From Burkholderia sp. SRS-46 (lineage in GTDB: Bacteria; Pseudomonadota; Gammaproteobacteria; Burkholderiales; Burkholderiaceae), in assembly GCF_004343775.1 (NCBI RefSeq), contig NZ_PTXL01000010.1, forward strand, positions 62,001-126,000: DNA of 64,000 nucleotides, given 5' to 3'. The notes below the pieces were generated by a model. It was not told the origin of the DNA. It searched no databases and saw nothing but the letters and a program-made list of their open reading frames with translations. Both the position numbers and the translations under genes were made by a program. Shown here piece by piece: positions 9,633-18,603 of this stretch. Numbering within the stretch: position 1 is the first letter of the stretch; every line of letters begins with the position of its first letter.

Positions 9633-9828
9633 CGGACACGATACCGCAAAGGCGCCGCCGGCCCGGAGATGCAATCTCCTGTCGATCGGCTGGACGATCG
9701 TCGGCGTGCTCGCTATCGGCGTCGCCGCGTGTGCCCTCGTCAAGATTGGGCTGACCGGCGCGCTCGGGTGCCTGGTCTTCGGGGCCGGGGCCATCTGGGT
9801 CGGCCACAGAACCCGCCGCTGGGAGTGA
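9625..9828 (+). CDS. Small two-helix membrane protein
   Basis: This 67-residue protein begins inside the end of the GntR gene (8-base overlap) and has two adjacent hydrophobic segments (about residues 19-38 and 42-60) with a basic C-terminus. It is not recognisable by family. The tight packing between the GntR gene and the peptidase gene and its good membrane pattern support it being a real gene. A position just before the TraF-type peptidase suggests it could be a pilin-processing or envelope accessory, which is inference. Confidence 0.6.
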   Translation: MRNGHDTAKAPPARRCNLLSIGWTIVGVLAIGVAACALVKIGLTGALGCLVFGAGAIWVGHRTRRWE

Positions 9829-9830
9829 TC

Positions 9831-10364
9831 ATGTCGGCGTCCACCTCCTCTATCGACGAACGCACCGCATGCCGGACGCTGCGATACCGGATCGTGCGCT
9901 TCGTCCTCATCGGCTCGTGCCAATGGCTCGCGCTCGGTGCGTTCGCCTGCTGGGCGCTGACGCCGTGGTTCGACTTCTCGATCAACCTCACGCAGAGCTT
10001 GCCGGGCACGCTCTATGTGACGCACATCGGCGCGCCAGTGGGTCGTGGCGATCTGGTGGCGTTCTATTGGCATGGGGGTGCGACCTATCCGCAGGGCGTC
10101 GTGTTCATCAAGCGCGTGATGGGCATCGCCGGCGACGTCGTGACCGTGCGTAACGGCGTCTATTACGTGAACGACACCCGGATCGGCGTCGCCAAGCCGC
10201 GGACTCGTGCGGGCGTTCCGCTCGTGCCCGCCCGGCCCGACGTGATCCAGCCCGACTCGTACTTCGTCGCAACCCCGCACCCGGACAGCCTCGATTCCCG
10301 CTACGCGCTCACCGGCAACGTCCCGCGCTCGGCCATTCAGGGGAGGGCCTATGAAATCTTCTGA
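9831..10364 (+). CDS. TraF/LepB-type (S26) signal peptidase of the conjugation system
   Basis: This 177-residue protein has one N-terminal membrane helix (about residues 27-48) followed by the S26 peptidase fold. The catalytic Ser lies in the SLPGTLYV block near residue 60 and the general-base Lys in FIKRVMGIAGD near residue 98. RP4 TraF and the TrhF proteins of F-like plasmids belong here and process pilin or other exported tra proteins. It sits immediately before traW, as TrhF does in related operons, and overlaps traW by 14 bases. Confidence 0.88.
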   Translation: MSASTSSIDERTACRTLRYRIVRFVLIGSCQWLALGAFACWALTPWFDFSINLTQSLPGTLYVTHIGAPVGRGDLVAFYWHGGATYPQGVVFIKRVMGIAGDVVTVRNGVYYVNDTRIGVAKPRTRAGVPLVPARPDVIQPDSYFVATPHPDSLDSRYALTGNVPRSAIQGRAYEIF

Positions 10365-11001
10365 ACGGATCATCGCCTGGCAATGCGCACTCGTGCTGGC
10401 AGCAGTCTCGGTCAACACCGCATGTGCGGGAATGCTTGGGACCGTCGGTCCGACCTACCCGATCGCTGAACAGAGCGCGGTGGACCAGATCCTCGCGCAG
10501 CTGCGCAAGAAGGCCCAGACGGGCGAGCTTGCCGATCTCAAACAGGAAGCCGTGCAGCGATCGCTGAACAGTGCGCGCAATCCCGCGCCGGTCGACGGCA
10601 TCCGGACGGCGACCGCCCGCAGTGAGCAGCTGATCGACCCAACCGTCACCTATGCCGAACCCGTGCGTACCGACGACGGCCGCATCGTGATCCCGGCCGG
10701 GACCAAGGTGAACCCGCTCGACATCATGCCCTTCACCGAGACGCTCGTGTTCTTCGACGGTCGCGATCCGGAGCAAGCGGCGGCCGTGGCCAGGCTGCTG
10801 GCGCGCCCGAACGCTCGGGTCAAGCCGGTGCTGATTGCCGGGTCCTGGCTCGACCTGACCAAGCAATTCAAGACGCAGGTCTACTTCGATCAGAACGGCA
10901 CGCTGTCGCATCGGTTCGGCATCTCCGAGGTGCCGGCGCTCATTCGGCAGCAGGGCAAGGCGCTGTCGCTTTCCGTTGTGCCGGCACGGGAGCTGAAATG
11001 A
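10351..11001 (+). CDS. traW: TraW, periplasmic pilus assembly protein
   Basis: The 216-residue product has a signal peptide (cleavage near the ACA/GM region at about residue 26) and the TraW pattern, including the PFTETLVFFDGRD block and the C-terminal FDQNGTLSHRFGISEVPA segment. TraW is periplasmic and works with TrbC and TraU in F pilus assembly. The order traW, traU, trbC is kept here. It overlaps the peptidase gene (14 bases) and traU (4 bases). Confidence 0.9.
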   Translation: MKSSERIIAWQCALVLAAVSVNTACAGMLGTVGPTYPIAEQSAVDQILAQLRKKAQTGELADLKQEAVQRSLNSARNPAPVDGIRTATARSEQLIDPTVTYAEPVRTDDGRIVIPAGTKVNPLDIMPFTETLVFFDGRDPEQAAAVARLLARPNARVKPVLIAGSWLDLTKQFKTQVYFDQNGTLSHRFGISEVPALIRQQGKALSLSVVPARELK

Positions 11002-12035
11002 TGCGACATGCCACGCCATCGTGCGCCGCCCTGCTCGCCGTCCTGCGCCGCGTCGCGCTGCTCCTGGTGCTCGGGTCTTGCTCGCTCGCCACGCATGCGC
11101 AGAGCCTGAATTGCAACGGCAAGTTCGCGAACCCCATCACCGACATCTGCTGGAGCTGCGTGTTCCCGATCTCGCTCGGCGGCACGCCGATCATCACGGC
11201 TGGGCAGGAGGACACGTCCAACCCGAGCGGATTGCTGTGCGCCTGCGGCGCGGTGGTCGGCCTGAAGATCGGATTCTGGGAGCCCGTGCGCCGCGTCGAC
11301 GTGACCCGCGTGCCGTACTGCTTCGTGTCGCTCGGTGGCGTGAAGATCGACCCCGGCATCCGCGCGCCCGAGGGCGAGATCCGTCAGCAGCAGGATCTGA
11401 CGAAGCAATCCCGCTACCAGGTCCACTGGTATCTCGACCCGATTCTCTTCTGGCTCGAGGTGCTGCTCGATTTCTCGTGCCTCGAAACCGGCAGCTTCGA
11501 CGTCGCCTATCTCACCGAGATCGATCCGACGTGGAACGACGACGAGCTCACGATGCTGCTGAACCCGGAGACGTTTCTGTTCGGCAACCCGATCGCGCAG
11601 GCCGCATGCGCGGGCGACTGCGTGCTCTCGAGCGCCGGGTTCGGCAGCAACGCGCTGTTCTGGTGCGCCGGTTGCAATGGGTCGATCTACCCGTTCAACG
11701 GCCACGTGCAGGCCCACATCTCTCACGTTCAGGCGAGCTCGCTGCTGGTTCAGCGTATGACCGCCAAGTTGCATCGCGAGGGGTTGATGTGGGGCACCAG
11801 CGGCGGCGACGCGTTGTGTGGGGCGACGATTCAGCCGGTCATGGACAAGTCCCAATACAAGTACCAGATGCTCTACCCGATCCCTGAGACGGCAAAGATC
11901 GACGGCCGCTGCTGTCAGCCCTATGGACGCACCACGGCGATCTGGGGCGCCGGCAAGAGCTACCCGTACAAGGGCGAAGACTTCTCGTACATGGTCTTCC
12001 GGAAGAAGAACTGCTGCCTGGGGGTGCTCCCATGA
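10998..12035 (+). CDS. traU: TraU, Cys-rich periplasmic DNA-transfer protein
   Basis: This 345-residue protein is TraU: a signal peptide, many Cys residues (for example CWSCVFPIS, CACGAV, CAGCNG, CCQPYGR) and the conserved family length. TraU is periplasmic and needed mainly for DNA transfer. Its high Cys content explains the presence of DsbC-like and TraF-like redox proteins in the operon. It overlaps traW and trbC by 4 bases each. Confidence 0.93.
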   Translation: MMRHATPSCAALLAVLRRVALLLVLGSCSLATHAQSLNCNGKFANPITDICWSCVFPISLGGTPIITAGQEDTSNPSGLLCACGAVVGLKIGFWEPVRRVDVTRVPYCFVSLGGVKIDPGIRAPEGEIRQQQDLTKQSRYQVHWYLDPILFWLEVLLDFSCLETGSFDVAYLTEIDPTWNDDELTMLLNPETFLFGNPIAQAACAGDCVLSSAGFGSNALFWCAGCNGSIYPFNGHVQAHISHVQASSLLVQRMTAKLHREGLMWGTSGGDALCGATIQPVMDKSQYKYQMLYPIPETAKIDGRCCQPYGRTTAIWGAGKSYPYKGEDFSYMVFRKKNCCLGVLP

Positions 12036-12748
12036 TCAGGAATTCGGTCGCAGTGTGCGCCGTATTGGCGACGATTTCGTTGGCGGCGCCGGCGGCACCT
12101 GACCCGCAGCGCGGCATCGCCGCCGACGTTCCGTTCCCGACCGTCAGCGCGAAAGATCGCATGCCGGCGGACGACCGTATTCGCGCCGAGCAAGCGCGCA
12201 TTGAGCGCGAACGCAAGCAGATGTTCGGCGACGTGCAACCGGCGCCGAACGCGTTCCCGAATATCGCGACCCCGGCACCGTCGCGGATCGATCCACTGTC
12301 CATTGCACGGCGTTACCAGGAGCGCGCGGGTCAACGCAGGCAGGAGGAACTGCTCGCGTTCGCCAGTCTGTCGATGCCGGCCGAGTCGCTCAAGCGGTTG
12401 ATTCGCGATACGGCGCGCGTCGGCGGCGTCGTGGTTCTACGCGGGGTCAAGGATCGCTCGTTCAAGGCGACGGCCGCCGCGATCCAGGCGTTGGGCGTCG
12501 ATACGTCGGCCGTGCAGATCAATCCGAATGCTTTCAAGCAGTACCGCGTCAGCGCGGTACCCGCGATCGTGCTCGTCAAGGCGGACCACGTGCTCGATCT
12601 CGACGCCGAAGGGTGTGCGCTGCCGGAGAACTTTGCCGGCATCTCGGGGGATGTGACGCTGCCGTACTCCCTCCGGGAGATTGCGCGGCGATCGCCGGCC
12701 TATCAATCGCTCGCGACCCGGTTGCTCGTGAGCCTGGGGGAGCACTGA
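12032..12748 (+). CDS. trbC: TrbC, periplasmic pilus assembly protein
   Basis: The 238-residue product has a signal peptide and the C-terminal thioredoxin-like TrbC domain (about residues 105-235), without a CxxC pair. In F, TrbC interacts with TraW and is processed during pilus assembly; in several plasmids TraW and TrbC are fused. Position after traU matches. It overlaps traU by 4 bases. Confidence 0.87.
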   Translation: MIRNSVAVCAVLATISLAAPAAPDPQRGIAADVPFPTVSAKDRMPADDRIRAEQARIERERKQMFGDVQPAPNAFPNIATPAPSRIDPLSIARRYQERAGQRRQEELLAFASLSMPAESLKRLIRDTARVGGVVVLRGVKDRSFKATAAAIQALGVDTSAVQINPNAFKQYRVSAVPAIVLVKADHVLDLDAEGCALPENFAGISGDVTLPYSLREIARRSPAYQSLATRLLVSLGEH

Positions 12749-12750
12749 TC

Positions 12751-13857
12751 ATGCGCCGCTCGCCATTCGTCGGATATGGAACACGGTTCTCGCGCGCTGG
12801 AGCTTTCCTCGTGGGCCTCGCAGTTTCGGTGGCGTTCGCGCAGTCGACGCCGGACGCGGCGTTCCAGGCCGGCAAAGACCTCGCCCGAGGAGGCAAGGAC
12901 GCGGCCGCAGGCGCCGTGAGCACGACGACCGGTCAGCGGAACCTACCGTACTACAACACCAACGCGCCTGAATCCAGCCAGTTCGGAAACGGGCGCGGCG
13001 CGGTCGGCGCCGCCGGTTCGCAAAAGCAGATCAGCTGCCAGGGGTACCACGCTGGTTCCGCGTTCGACCAACAGGATTGCGACGCGGTCAACTTCATGAC
13101 GCGCAACCCCACCGAGCGGACGAAATTCAAGATCGACAAGAACAAGGATCCGATCATGACCGGCTCGCGCGACCTGATCAAGAATCCGGGCGCGGCGGCC
13201 GGGACGTCCACGCAGCAATGTCACGTCGAGCAGACCACGATTCCGGGCAAGACCGTGACCGAGACGTGTACCGACAGCATGACCCTCGACACCCAGTCGT
13301 GCTCGAAGGTGCTGTCCGTCGACGTCCAGATGAGCTGTCAGCAGAACGAGCTGATGCAGGCGCTGGACCTCCCGCGCAATGCCGTGGACCACGTGAAGAT
13401 CTTCGCGAAATGCGACATGGCCGCCGAATCGCGATCGTATATCGAGATGACGGCCGACTCGTTCGGCATCCGCGGCGGACAGGTTCGAAACGCCTTGGTG
13501 AAGATCCCGAAGGACGTTGCCACGATCCCGGCGGACCAATGGGTCACGACGATGGGCAAGCGCACCGGCTACCTGCTCGTGATGACGCACCCGGACTGGG
13601 AGTACAGCATCCGTGATGTGCCCGTGTACATCCTGAAGGATTCGCCCGGCTGCCAGGCTGGATCTACGTCGTGCTCGTACCACGTCTACTGGGAATGGGT
13701 CGAGCAGCAGGAAACCTGCGACATGAACGAGAACTGCAGGTTGCAGCCGACCGTCGTCGCATCCAACGAAGGAACCGCGACTGGCGTGATTGGCGTCACC
13801 ACGATCACGGACCACTGGGATGACCAGTGCCTGTATCTCGATTCCCGCGCGCATTAG
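12751..13857 (+). CDS. traN: TraN, N-terminal part (split gene)
   Basis: This 368-residue exported protein has a signal peptide and corresponds to the N-terminal part of the mating-pair stabilisation protein TraN: the CQGYHAGSAFDQQDC region, the segment with MTGSRDLI and a series of paired Cys residues. TraN is normally one outer-membrane protein of 600-900 residues that contacts the recipient. Here it ends with a normal stop at 13857 and the remainder follows as a separate gene with its own signal peptide. GGGGGAG eight bases before the ATG supports the start. Confidence 0.75.
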   Translation: MRRSPFVGYGTRFSRAGAFLVGLAVSVAFAQSTPDAAFQAGKDLARGGKDAAAGAVSTTTGQRNLPYYNTNAPESSQFGNGRGAVGAAGSQKQISCQGYHAGSAFDQQDCDAVNFMTRNPTERTKFKIDKNKDPIMTGSRDLIKNPGAAAGTSTQQCHVEQTTIPGKTVTETCTDSMTLDTQSCSKVLSVDVQMSCQQNELMQALDLPRNAVDHVKIFAKCDMAAESRSYIEMTADSFGIRGGQVRNALVKIPKDVATIPADQWVTTMGKRTGYLLVMTHPDWEYSIRDVPVYILKDSPGCQAGSTSCSYHVYWEWVEQQETCDMNENCRLQPTVVASNEGTATGVIGVTTITDHWDDQCLYLDSRAH

Positions 13858-13864
13858 GCCCGCC

Positions 13865-15145
13865 ATGACCAAACCGAACCTACTCCCCTTTCGGGCTCCG
13901 TACAGCGGCGGCCGCGTCGTCGCGCGGGTCGTCGCGGCCATGCTCGCGCTGTTGATGCACACGCCGGCGGCAATAGCCGATCCGTCGTGCCAGAAGCTCA
14001 GCGAGGTCTGCGTGGACGGCCCCTCGACGAAGAACGTCTCGGGCGTCGACGTCACGCGCGCATGCTGGCGCTATACGGTGACGTATCAGTGTCGCTCGGT
14101 CAGCGCGGCGAGCGACTGCCAGCCGCTGCGAGATCGGGGATGCGGCCAGATCGGCACCCAGTGCATCGCGCGCGCCGATGATGGGACGTGCCTGACGCAG
14201 GAGAACACATTCCAATGCAAAACGTCCCCGGACCAGGTCGTCAACCAGACGGTCTGCGACAAAGGGACGTTCTGCCAGAACGGGGTCGGCTGCTTCGATA
14301 CCAGCTCGCCCCAGGACAAGGATTTCGGCAAATCCGTGGCGTACCTCGAAGCGGTCCGGGAAGCCGGCGTGTACGGCGTCAATCCGAACTCGGTCGAGAT
14401 CTTCAAGGGCTATAAGGAATCCTGCAGCATCAAGGGCGTGGGCGGCGCCACGCTGTCGAACTGCTGCAAGTCGAATGACGGCGGCCAGGCCTTCATCAAC
14501 TACGCAATGTTGGCCGTCGGCGCCGGCAAGGCAATCGCGACGGGCTCCAAGTACCTGTATGACGGCCTCTACCAGACCGTCGATAGCACGCTGATGAGCA
14601 AGGGCGTCGGCGCGGCGAACAGCGTCACGTCGCTCTTTACGGGCGGCGGCTTCACGCCGACGTTCGGCGCGTACGGCTTCACGTTCAGCTTCTCGTTTTC
14701 GTCAGGTTTCACGTTCGTCGGCTTCGATCCGTCGTCGTTTGCACTGGCGATCGCGATCCAGCTCGTGCAGATGTGGCTGCGTTGCGATACAGCGGAACAG
14801 ACTCTGTCGCTCAAGCGCGGCCAGAACCTGTGCGTGCAGGTCGCCACTTACTGCAGCAAGAAGGTGCTCGGCGTGTGCCTCGAGCGGAAACAAGACCACT
14901 GCTGCTTCAACTCGATCCTCGCCAAGCTCATCAACCGTCAGGGCCGTGCGCAGCTCGGCATGCCGATGAACCAGTGCGGCGGATTCAACCAGAGCCAGAT
15001 CTCGCAGCTTGATTTCTCCACGATCGATTTTTCGGAGTTCATTGCTTCCGTCGCACCGAAGAATCCCGATCAAGGCGGCATCACCGGAAACGTTCAGAAG
15101 ACCGTGAACGACAAGGTGAGCGACTACTACGGAAACGGAGACTGA
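13865..15145 (+). CDS. traN: TraN, C-terminal part (split gene)
   Basis: This 426-residue protein starts 7 bases after the first TraN part and carries its own signal peptide (hydrophobic near residues 20-35, cleavage before DPSCQKL). It has the Cys-rich C-terminal features of TraN: closely spaced Cys pairs, the NCCKSN block, a Phe/Gly-rich hydrophobic stretch and the CCFNSILAKLINRQGRAQLG segment common to TraN C-termini. Together the two parts give about 794 residues, a normal TraN total. I infer that both parts are exported and assemble in the outer membrane. A stronger ribosome site is not visible, so coupling to the upstream stop is likely. Confidence 0.75.
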   Translation: MTKPNLLPFRAPYSGGRVVARVVAAMLALLMHTPAAIADPSCQKLSEVCVDGPSTKNVSGVDVTRACWRYTVTYQCRSVSAASDCQPLRDRGCGQIGTQCIARADDGTCLTQENTFQCKTSPDQVVNQTVCDKGTFCQNGVGCFDTSSPQDKDFGKSVAYLEAVREAGVYGVNPNSVEIFKGYKESCSIKGVGGATLSNCCKSNDGGQAFINYAMLAVGAGKAIATGSKYLYDGLYQTVDSTLMSKGVGAANSVTSLFTGGGFTPTFGAYGFTFSFSFSSGFTFVGFDPSSFALAIAIQLVQMWLRCDTAEQTLSLKRGQNLCVQVATYCSKKVLGVCLERKQDHCCFNSILAKLINRQGRAQLGMPMNQCGGFNQSQISQLDFSTIDFSEFIASVAPKNPDQGGITGNVQKTVNDKVSDYYGNGD

Positions 15146-15147
15146 AG

Positions 15148-15573
15148 ATGGACGACAGCACCCAGGCGCTCGCCTTCGAGCGGCTCCACGAGTTCATCAC
15201 GCCTGTCGCCGCCGCGGCGCCCGGCGGGGATATCGAGGCGTGGACCAATGGCGCGCGCTTCGCGCTCGCCGCGGTCGCGCGCGCGACGCTGGATCCGCTG
15301 GCGGTGGCGCTCGAAGCGTGCGCCGCCGAGAAGGCCCGCGGCATGGCGGCGCAACAGCTCGAGCCGCCATCTGAACGCGACACCCTGCCGGATACGGTGC
15401 GGGCCGCGATCCGGACCATCGACCTGCAACTGGAGCTAATCGCGGCACGCGCGCCGGGCAAGCGCGTCGACAAAGCGCCTGTCGTGCGCACGCTCACCCA
15501 CCTCAAGGCCCGCCTGGAACGGGCGGTCTCGACGGTGCCCGGCCGGACCACGGAGATGCGTGATGACCATTAA
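15148..15573 (+). CDS. Unknown helical protein
   Basis: The 141-residue product is Ala-rich and predicted helical, with no signal peptide or membrane segment. I do not recognise a family. GGAG seven bases before the ATG supports the start, and it begins right after the traN stop. Its 3' end overlaps the next gene. It is the first of four small genes inserted between traN and traF. Confidence 0.65.
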   Translation: MDDSTQALAFERLHEFITPVAAAAPGGDIEAWTNGARFALAAVARATLDPLAVALEACAAEKARGMAAQQLEPPSERDTLPDTVRAAIRTIDLQLELIAARAPGKRVDKAPVVRTLTHLKARLERAVSTVPGRTTEMRDDH

Positions 15574-15928
15574 AGCGCTCTGCATCGGCTGCGGCTGTGA
15601 CGATTTCCACGCGTGCTGGGACGACGCGCGCGAAAGCCCGTGCTTCTGGAAGCGGGTGGACCGCGGCGCGGGCCTTGGTGTGTGCAGCGCATGCCCGGAG
15701 TGCGTCAGCGCCTGGGACGCCGGTGATCGCACGGTGCGCGTGCCCTCCGGGGCCCTCGCCCGGTCTGATCTCGACAGTCACCTGGATTTTGGCCCCGGCA
15801 CGGGCGCGTCTTCGACGACGCCACAGCCGGCAAGTATGGACGCCGCTCGACGCTTCGCGGCGTCCGTGTCCGATGACGCGGTCATTGAGGACCGTGTCGG
15901 ATGTTTCCATATTGGGAGCTCATCGTGA
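15563..15928 (+). CDS. Small Cys-rich (zinc-binding) protein
   Basis: This 121-residue protein has a Cys-rich N-terminal half (CIGCGCDDFHAC, then Cys near residues 27, 41, 44 and 47) that suggests a zinc-binding module of a kind common in phage and plasmid small proteins; the C-terminal half looks disordered. Function is unknown. The ATG at 15563 is preferred to the GTG at 15560 because of spacing to GGAG at 15552. It overlaps both neighbours. Confidence 0.65.
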   Translation: MTIKALCIGCGCDDFHACWDDARESPCFWKRVDRGAGLGVCSACPECVSAWDAGDRTVRVPSGALARSDLDSHLDFGPGTGASSTTPQPASMDAARRFAASVSDDAVIEDRVGCFHIGSSS

Positions 15929-16239
15929 ACCACTTCTCTGCTTCACTCTCATTTCCGCCGCGTCCCGACGCCCATCTCGCGCTGACGATGCTGATCCGCC
16001 ATGTGCGCCGGGTTGCTGCATCGCAGGCCGCTCGTGTTGCCTGCGGTGACATGACGGCAGCGCAGGCGTGTGCCGCAGTGATCCGGCACGGCACGTCGGT
16101 GGCCGTCACCGCGCACTACTTCGGCGCCGCAGATATCGCCGATGCGATTGCGGCTGTTACGGACCAGGAGGCCGCACGCATCAACCCGGCGTGGTGCGAT
16201 GCAGAACCGCCAGCAGTGGTGGCTGGAGAGCCCGCATGA
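15925..16239 (+). CDS. Unknown small protein, GTG start
   Basis: This 104-residue, Ala-rich helical protein is not recognised. The start is taken as GTG at 15925, which overlaps the upstream TGA (GTGA junction) and has GGGAG six bases before it; an ATG at 15901 would add eight residues. Its stop overlaps the start of the next gene. The packed arrangement supports translation. Confidence 0.55.
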   Translation: MNHFSASLSFPPRPDAHLALTMLIRHVRRVAASQAARVACGDMTAAQACAAVIRHGTSVAVTAHYFGAADIADAIAAVTDQEAARINPAWCDAEPPAVVAGEPA

Positions 16240-16625
16240 GAATGCCCGGCCACTGCCCTGCTGCTCAGGTGCTCCGCGCGCTCGCCCTGCTTGCGTGCGC
16301 GGCGGCCGCGCCGGCGCAAGCGCAAGCCGACGGCCAGGTCGTCGACACACCGTTGCTGCTCATTGCGGATGCGATCCACAACGGCCACGCGCATGGCGTT
16401 GTCACGGGACCGATCGCCGAGCAGTTCCGGCGCCAGTTCAATGCGTCGGGATTGTTGACCGTCGACGTCAGCACCGTGCGCGCGCTCCGCAATCCCGAGT
16501 GCAAGCGGCTCAAGCTCGTCTGGTCACAGGCGGGGGCGCGCACGCCAAACGGGCCGGATACGGCGGTGCTGACCACCGAGATGAACATCTGTGCCGATGG
16601 CAGCCCGCCCGGCGACTCGGAGTGA
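16236..16625 (+). CDS. Exported protein of unknown function
   Basis: This 129-residue protein has a clear signal peptide (hydrophobic near residues 12-25, then AQAQA). The mature part contains two Cys residues that could pair. It overlaps the previous gene by an ATGA junction and ends 3 bases before traF, so it probably acts in the periplasm with the conjugation machinery. No family is recognised. Confidence 0.65.
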   Translation: MRMPGHCPAAQVLRALALLACAAAAPAQAQADGQVVDTPLLLIADAIHNGHAHGVVTGPIAEQFRRQFNASGLLTVDVSTVRALRNPECKRLKLVWSQAGARTPNGPDTAVLTTEMNICADGSPPGDSE

Positions 16626-16628
16626 GCC

Positions 16629-17483
16629 ATGCGGATCCAACCTCGAGCCGCTGTCGTTCCGCTCCTTCTCGTGCCGCTCATTGCGCTGGCGGTGCCGGGG
16701 CAAACCAATCCGCTCGACTACCCGTCGATCTGGCAGTGCGACGCCGGCCACGGTGCCGACAACGACGCGTATGCCCCGCGGTTCAATTGGTATTGCGACC
16801 TGAAGAAGCCGGCGCCCGAGCAGGCCGAGGCGCCGCCGCCTGCCTCGGAGCCGCAGCCGGCACCGAGCGAGCGCATCGAGATTCCCGACATCAAGACCGC
16901 CGAGCAGATGCGCAAGGAGCTCTCGCGCCGGCTCGACGTCGCGACGATGGAGCCGACACCCGATCACATTCGCGATTACATCCAACTCTGGCAAATGACG
17001 CAGGAGAAAGGTGCCGTGTTTGCAGACAACTGGCGACGGGTCGTTTGGCAGGATCCTGCGCTCGACTACACGTTGACACGTCCGGCCAACAACTCTGCGA
17101 TCAAGGTCTACGACGCGAAGCGTGATGCCGACGAAGAATCGCAGCTGCGGACACTGGCCAAGGACCACGGCCTGATCTTCTTCTTCCGGTCGGACTGCCC
17201 GTATTGCCACGCGATGGCGCCCGTAATGCGCATGCTCGCCGATAAGTACGGCATCGACGTGTTGGGCGTCACTGTCGATGGGCGCGGCATCGATGGGTTT
17301 CCGCATCCTGCTGACGGGCGATCGAAGGCCGCTGCCTGGGGTGTCGAGCGGGTGCCAGCGCTCTTCATTGGCTCGAAGCAGACAGGCGATCACGCGCCGA
17401 TTGGCTTCGGCGCGATGTCCCTGTCCGAAATCGTGAACCGGATCTTCGTGCTGACCGGAACGAAGGCCGGTGACAACTTCTAA
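16629..17483 (+). CDS. traF: TraF, thioredoxin-like conjugation protein
   Basis: The 284-residue product has a signal peptide and a C-terminal thioredoxin fold with CPYC at residues 190-193 and the partner loop RVPALFIG, as in the F-type TraF group in which the redox pair is kept. TraF acts in the periplasm in pilus assembly and likely in disulfide formation of TraH, TraU and TraN. The family order is traN, traF, traH; here six extra genes lie between traF and traH. Confidence 0.92.
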   Translation: MRIQPRAAVVPLLLVPLIALAVPGQTNPLDYPSIWQCDAGHGADNDAYAPRFNWYCDLKKPAPEQAEAPPPASEPQPAPSERIEIPDIKTAEQMRKELSRRLDVATMEPTPDHIRDYIQLWQMTQEKGAVFADNWRRVVWQDPALDYTLTRPANNSAIKVYDAKRDADEESQLRTLAKDHGLIFFFRSDCPYCHAMAPVMRMLADKYGIDVLGVTVDGRGIDGFPHPADGRSKAAAWGVERVPALFIGSKQTGDHAPIGFGAMSLSEIVNRIFVLTGTKAGDNF

Positions 17484-17493
17484 GGGGGACGTG

Positions 17494-18588
17494 ATGCGAG
17501 ACTGGATCGACCGCTGCCAATTCGGAGACTGCCGCGCGCTGATGCGCGCCATGGTCGCCGACGACGTAAAGGTCCAGACGATTATCACGAGTCCGCCGTA
17601 TTGGGGGCTGCGCGATTACGGTGTTGACGGCCAGATCGGCCAGGAGCCGACGCTGCGCGAATTCATTGAAACCCTTGTCGGCGTATTCGATCTCGCGCGT
17701 GAGCTGCTGGCGGATGACGGGACGCTCTGGCTGAACATGGGCGATAGCTACGCGGGCTCGCGTGGTGCAGGCGCACCATCGAATGCGTCCACGCTCGCCG
17801 GTAATGGCCACTTAGGCGGGGGCCCGAAGCTACGTGCTATGACGGCGAGCCGCCGGCGTGACGATGCGCCGGGGCCGTGCTCTGACGTGCGCGTGGACGG
17901 CCTGAAGCCGAAGGATCTCGTCGGTCAGCCGTGGCGGCTTGCATTCGCACTGCAAGAGGCTGGGTGGTGGCTCAGGCAGGACATTGTGTGGGCGAAACCC
18001 AATCCGATGCCGGAGAGCGTGCGCGACCGGTGCACGAAGGCTCATGAGTATCTACTCCTGCTGAGCAAGAGCGAGCGGTACTTTTTCGATTCTGACGCGA
18101 TGCGCGAGTCGCGCACGCAAGATGAGGACAGTTCCACGTTCCGCGGCGGATGCTATGTCGGCGGCGCATCCGATAACGGCACGATGGGAAGGCGTCGCGT
18201 GCCAGGCAACAAGTCCCACAAGGGGACTACGGCTTCCGCTTCAGATGACCATCATCGGACGAAAGCGGGCCTTGTTGCATATTCGGAACGCGAGCGCACC
18301 GCGAATCCGAATGATCTCGGCTATCGAAACCGACGTTCGGTCTGGACGATCGCGACGCAGCCATACGCAGCTGCGCATTTCGCTACGTTCCCCGAGGCGC
18401 TAGTGGAGCCCTGCGTGCTCGCCGGCAGCCGGCCGGGCGACGTTGTTTTCGATCCGTTCTTCGGCAGCCGCACGACGGGCCAGGTCGCGCAGCGGCTCGG
18501 CCGCCGCTTCCTCGGCTGCGAACTCAATCCCGATTACGAACCCCTGCAACGCGACCGGCTGCGCCAACCGGGGCTCGCGCTCGCCTGA
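17494..18588 (+). CDS. DNA methyltransferase (beta-class N4C/N6A type)
   Basis: This 364-residue protein has the catalytic motif IV TSPPYWGLRDYG near residues 31-42 and the AdoMet-binding motif near residue 318 at the C-terminal end (motif order of the beta class). That motif reads FDPFFGSRTTG, with Arg where the family usually has Gly. The central 150 residues should be the target-recognition region. No restriction enzyme is next to it, so it is probably an orphan enzyme that protects or marks plasmid DNA. ATG at 17494 is preferred over the GTG at 17470 because AAGGGGG lies upstream of it. A 15-base gap separates it from the next gene. Confidence 0.88.
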   Translation: MRDWIDRCQFGDCRALMRAMVADDVKVQTIITSPPYWGLRDYGVDGQIGQEPTLREFIETLVGVFDLARELLADDGTLWLNMGDSYAGSRGAGAPSNASTLAGNGHLGGGPKLRAMTASRRRDDAPGPCSDVRVDGLKPKDLVGQPWRLAFALQEAGWWLRQDIVWAKPNPMPESVRDRCTKAHEYLLLLSKSERYFFDSDAMRESRTQDEDSSTFRGGCYVGGASDNGTMGRRRVPGNKSHKGTTASASDDHHRTKAGLVAYSERERTANPNDLGYRNRRSVWTIATQPYAAAHFATFPEALVEPCVLAGSRPGDVVFDPFFGSRTTGQVAQRLGRRFLGCELNPDYEPLQRDRLRQPGLALA

Positions 18589-18603
18589 CCCACGGAGGAC
18601 ACC

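Noticed and set aside
17470..17493. Earlier GTG start for the methyltransferase
   Set aside because: The better ribosome site AAGGGGG at 17482 points to ATG 17494, and the extra eight residues overlap the end of traF without coding support.
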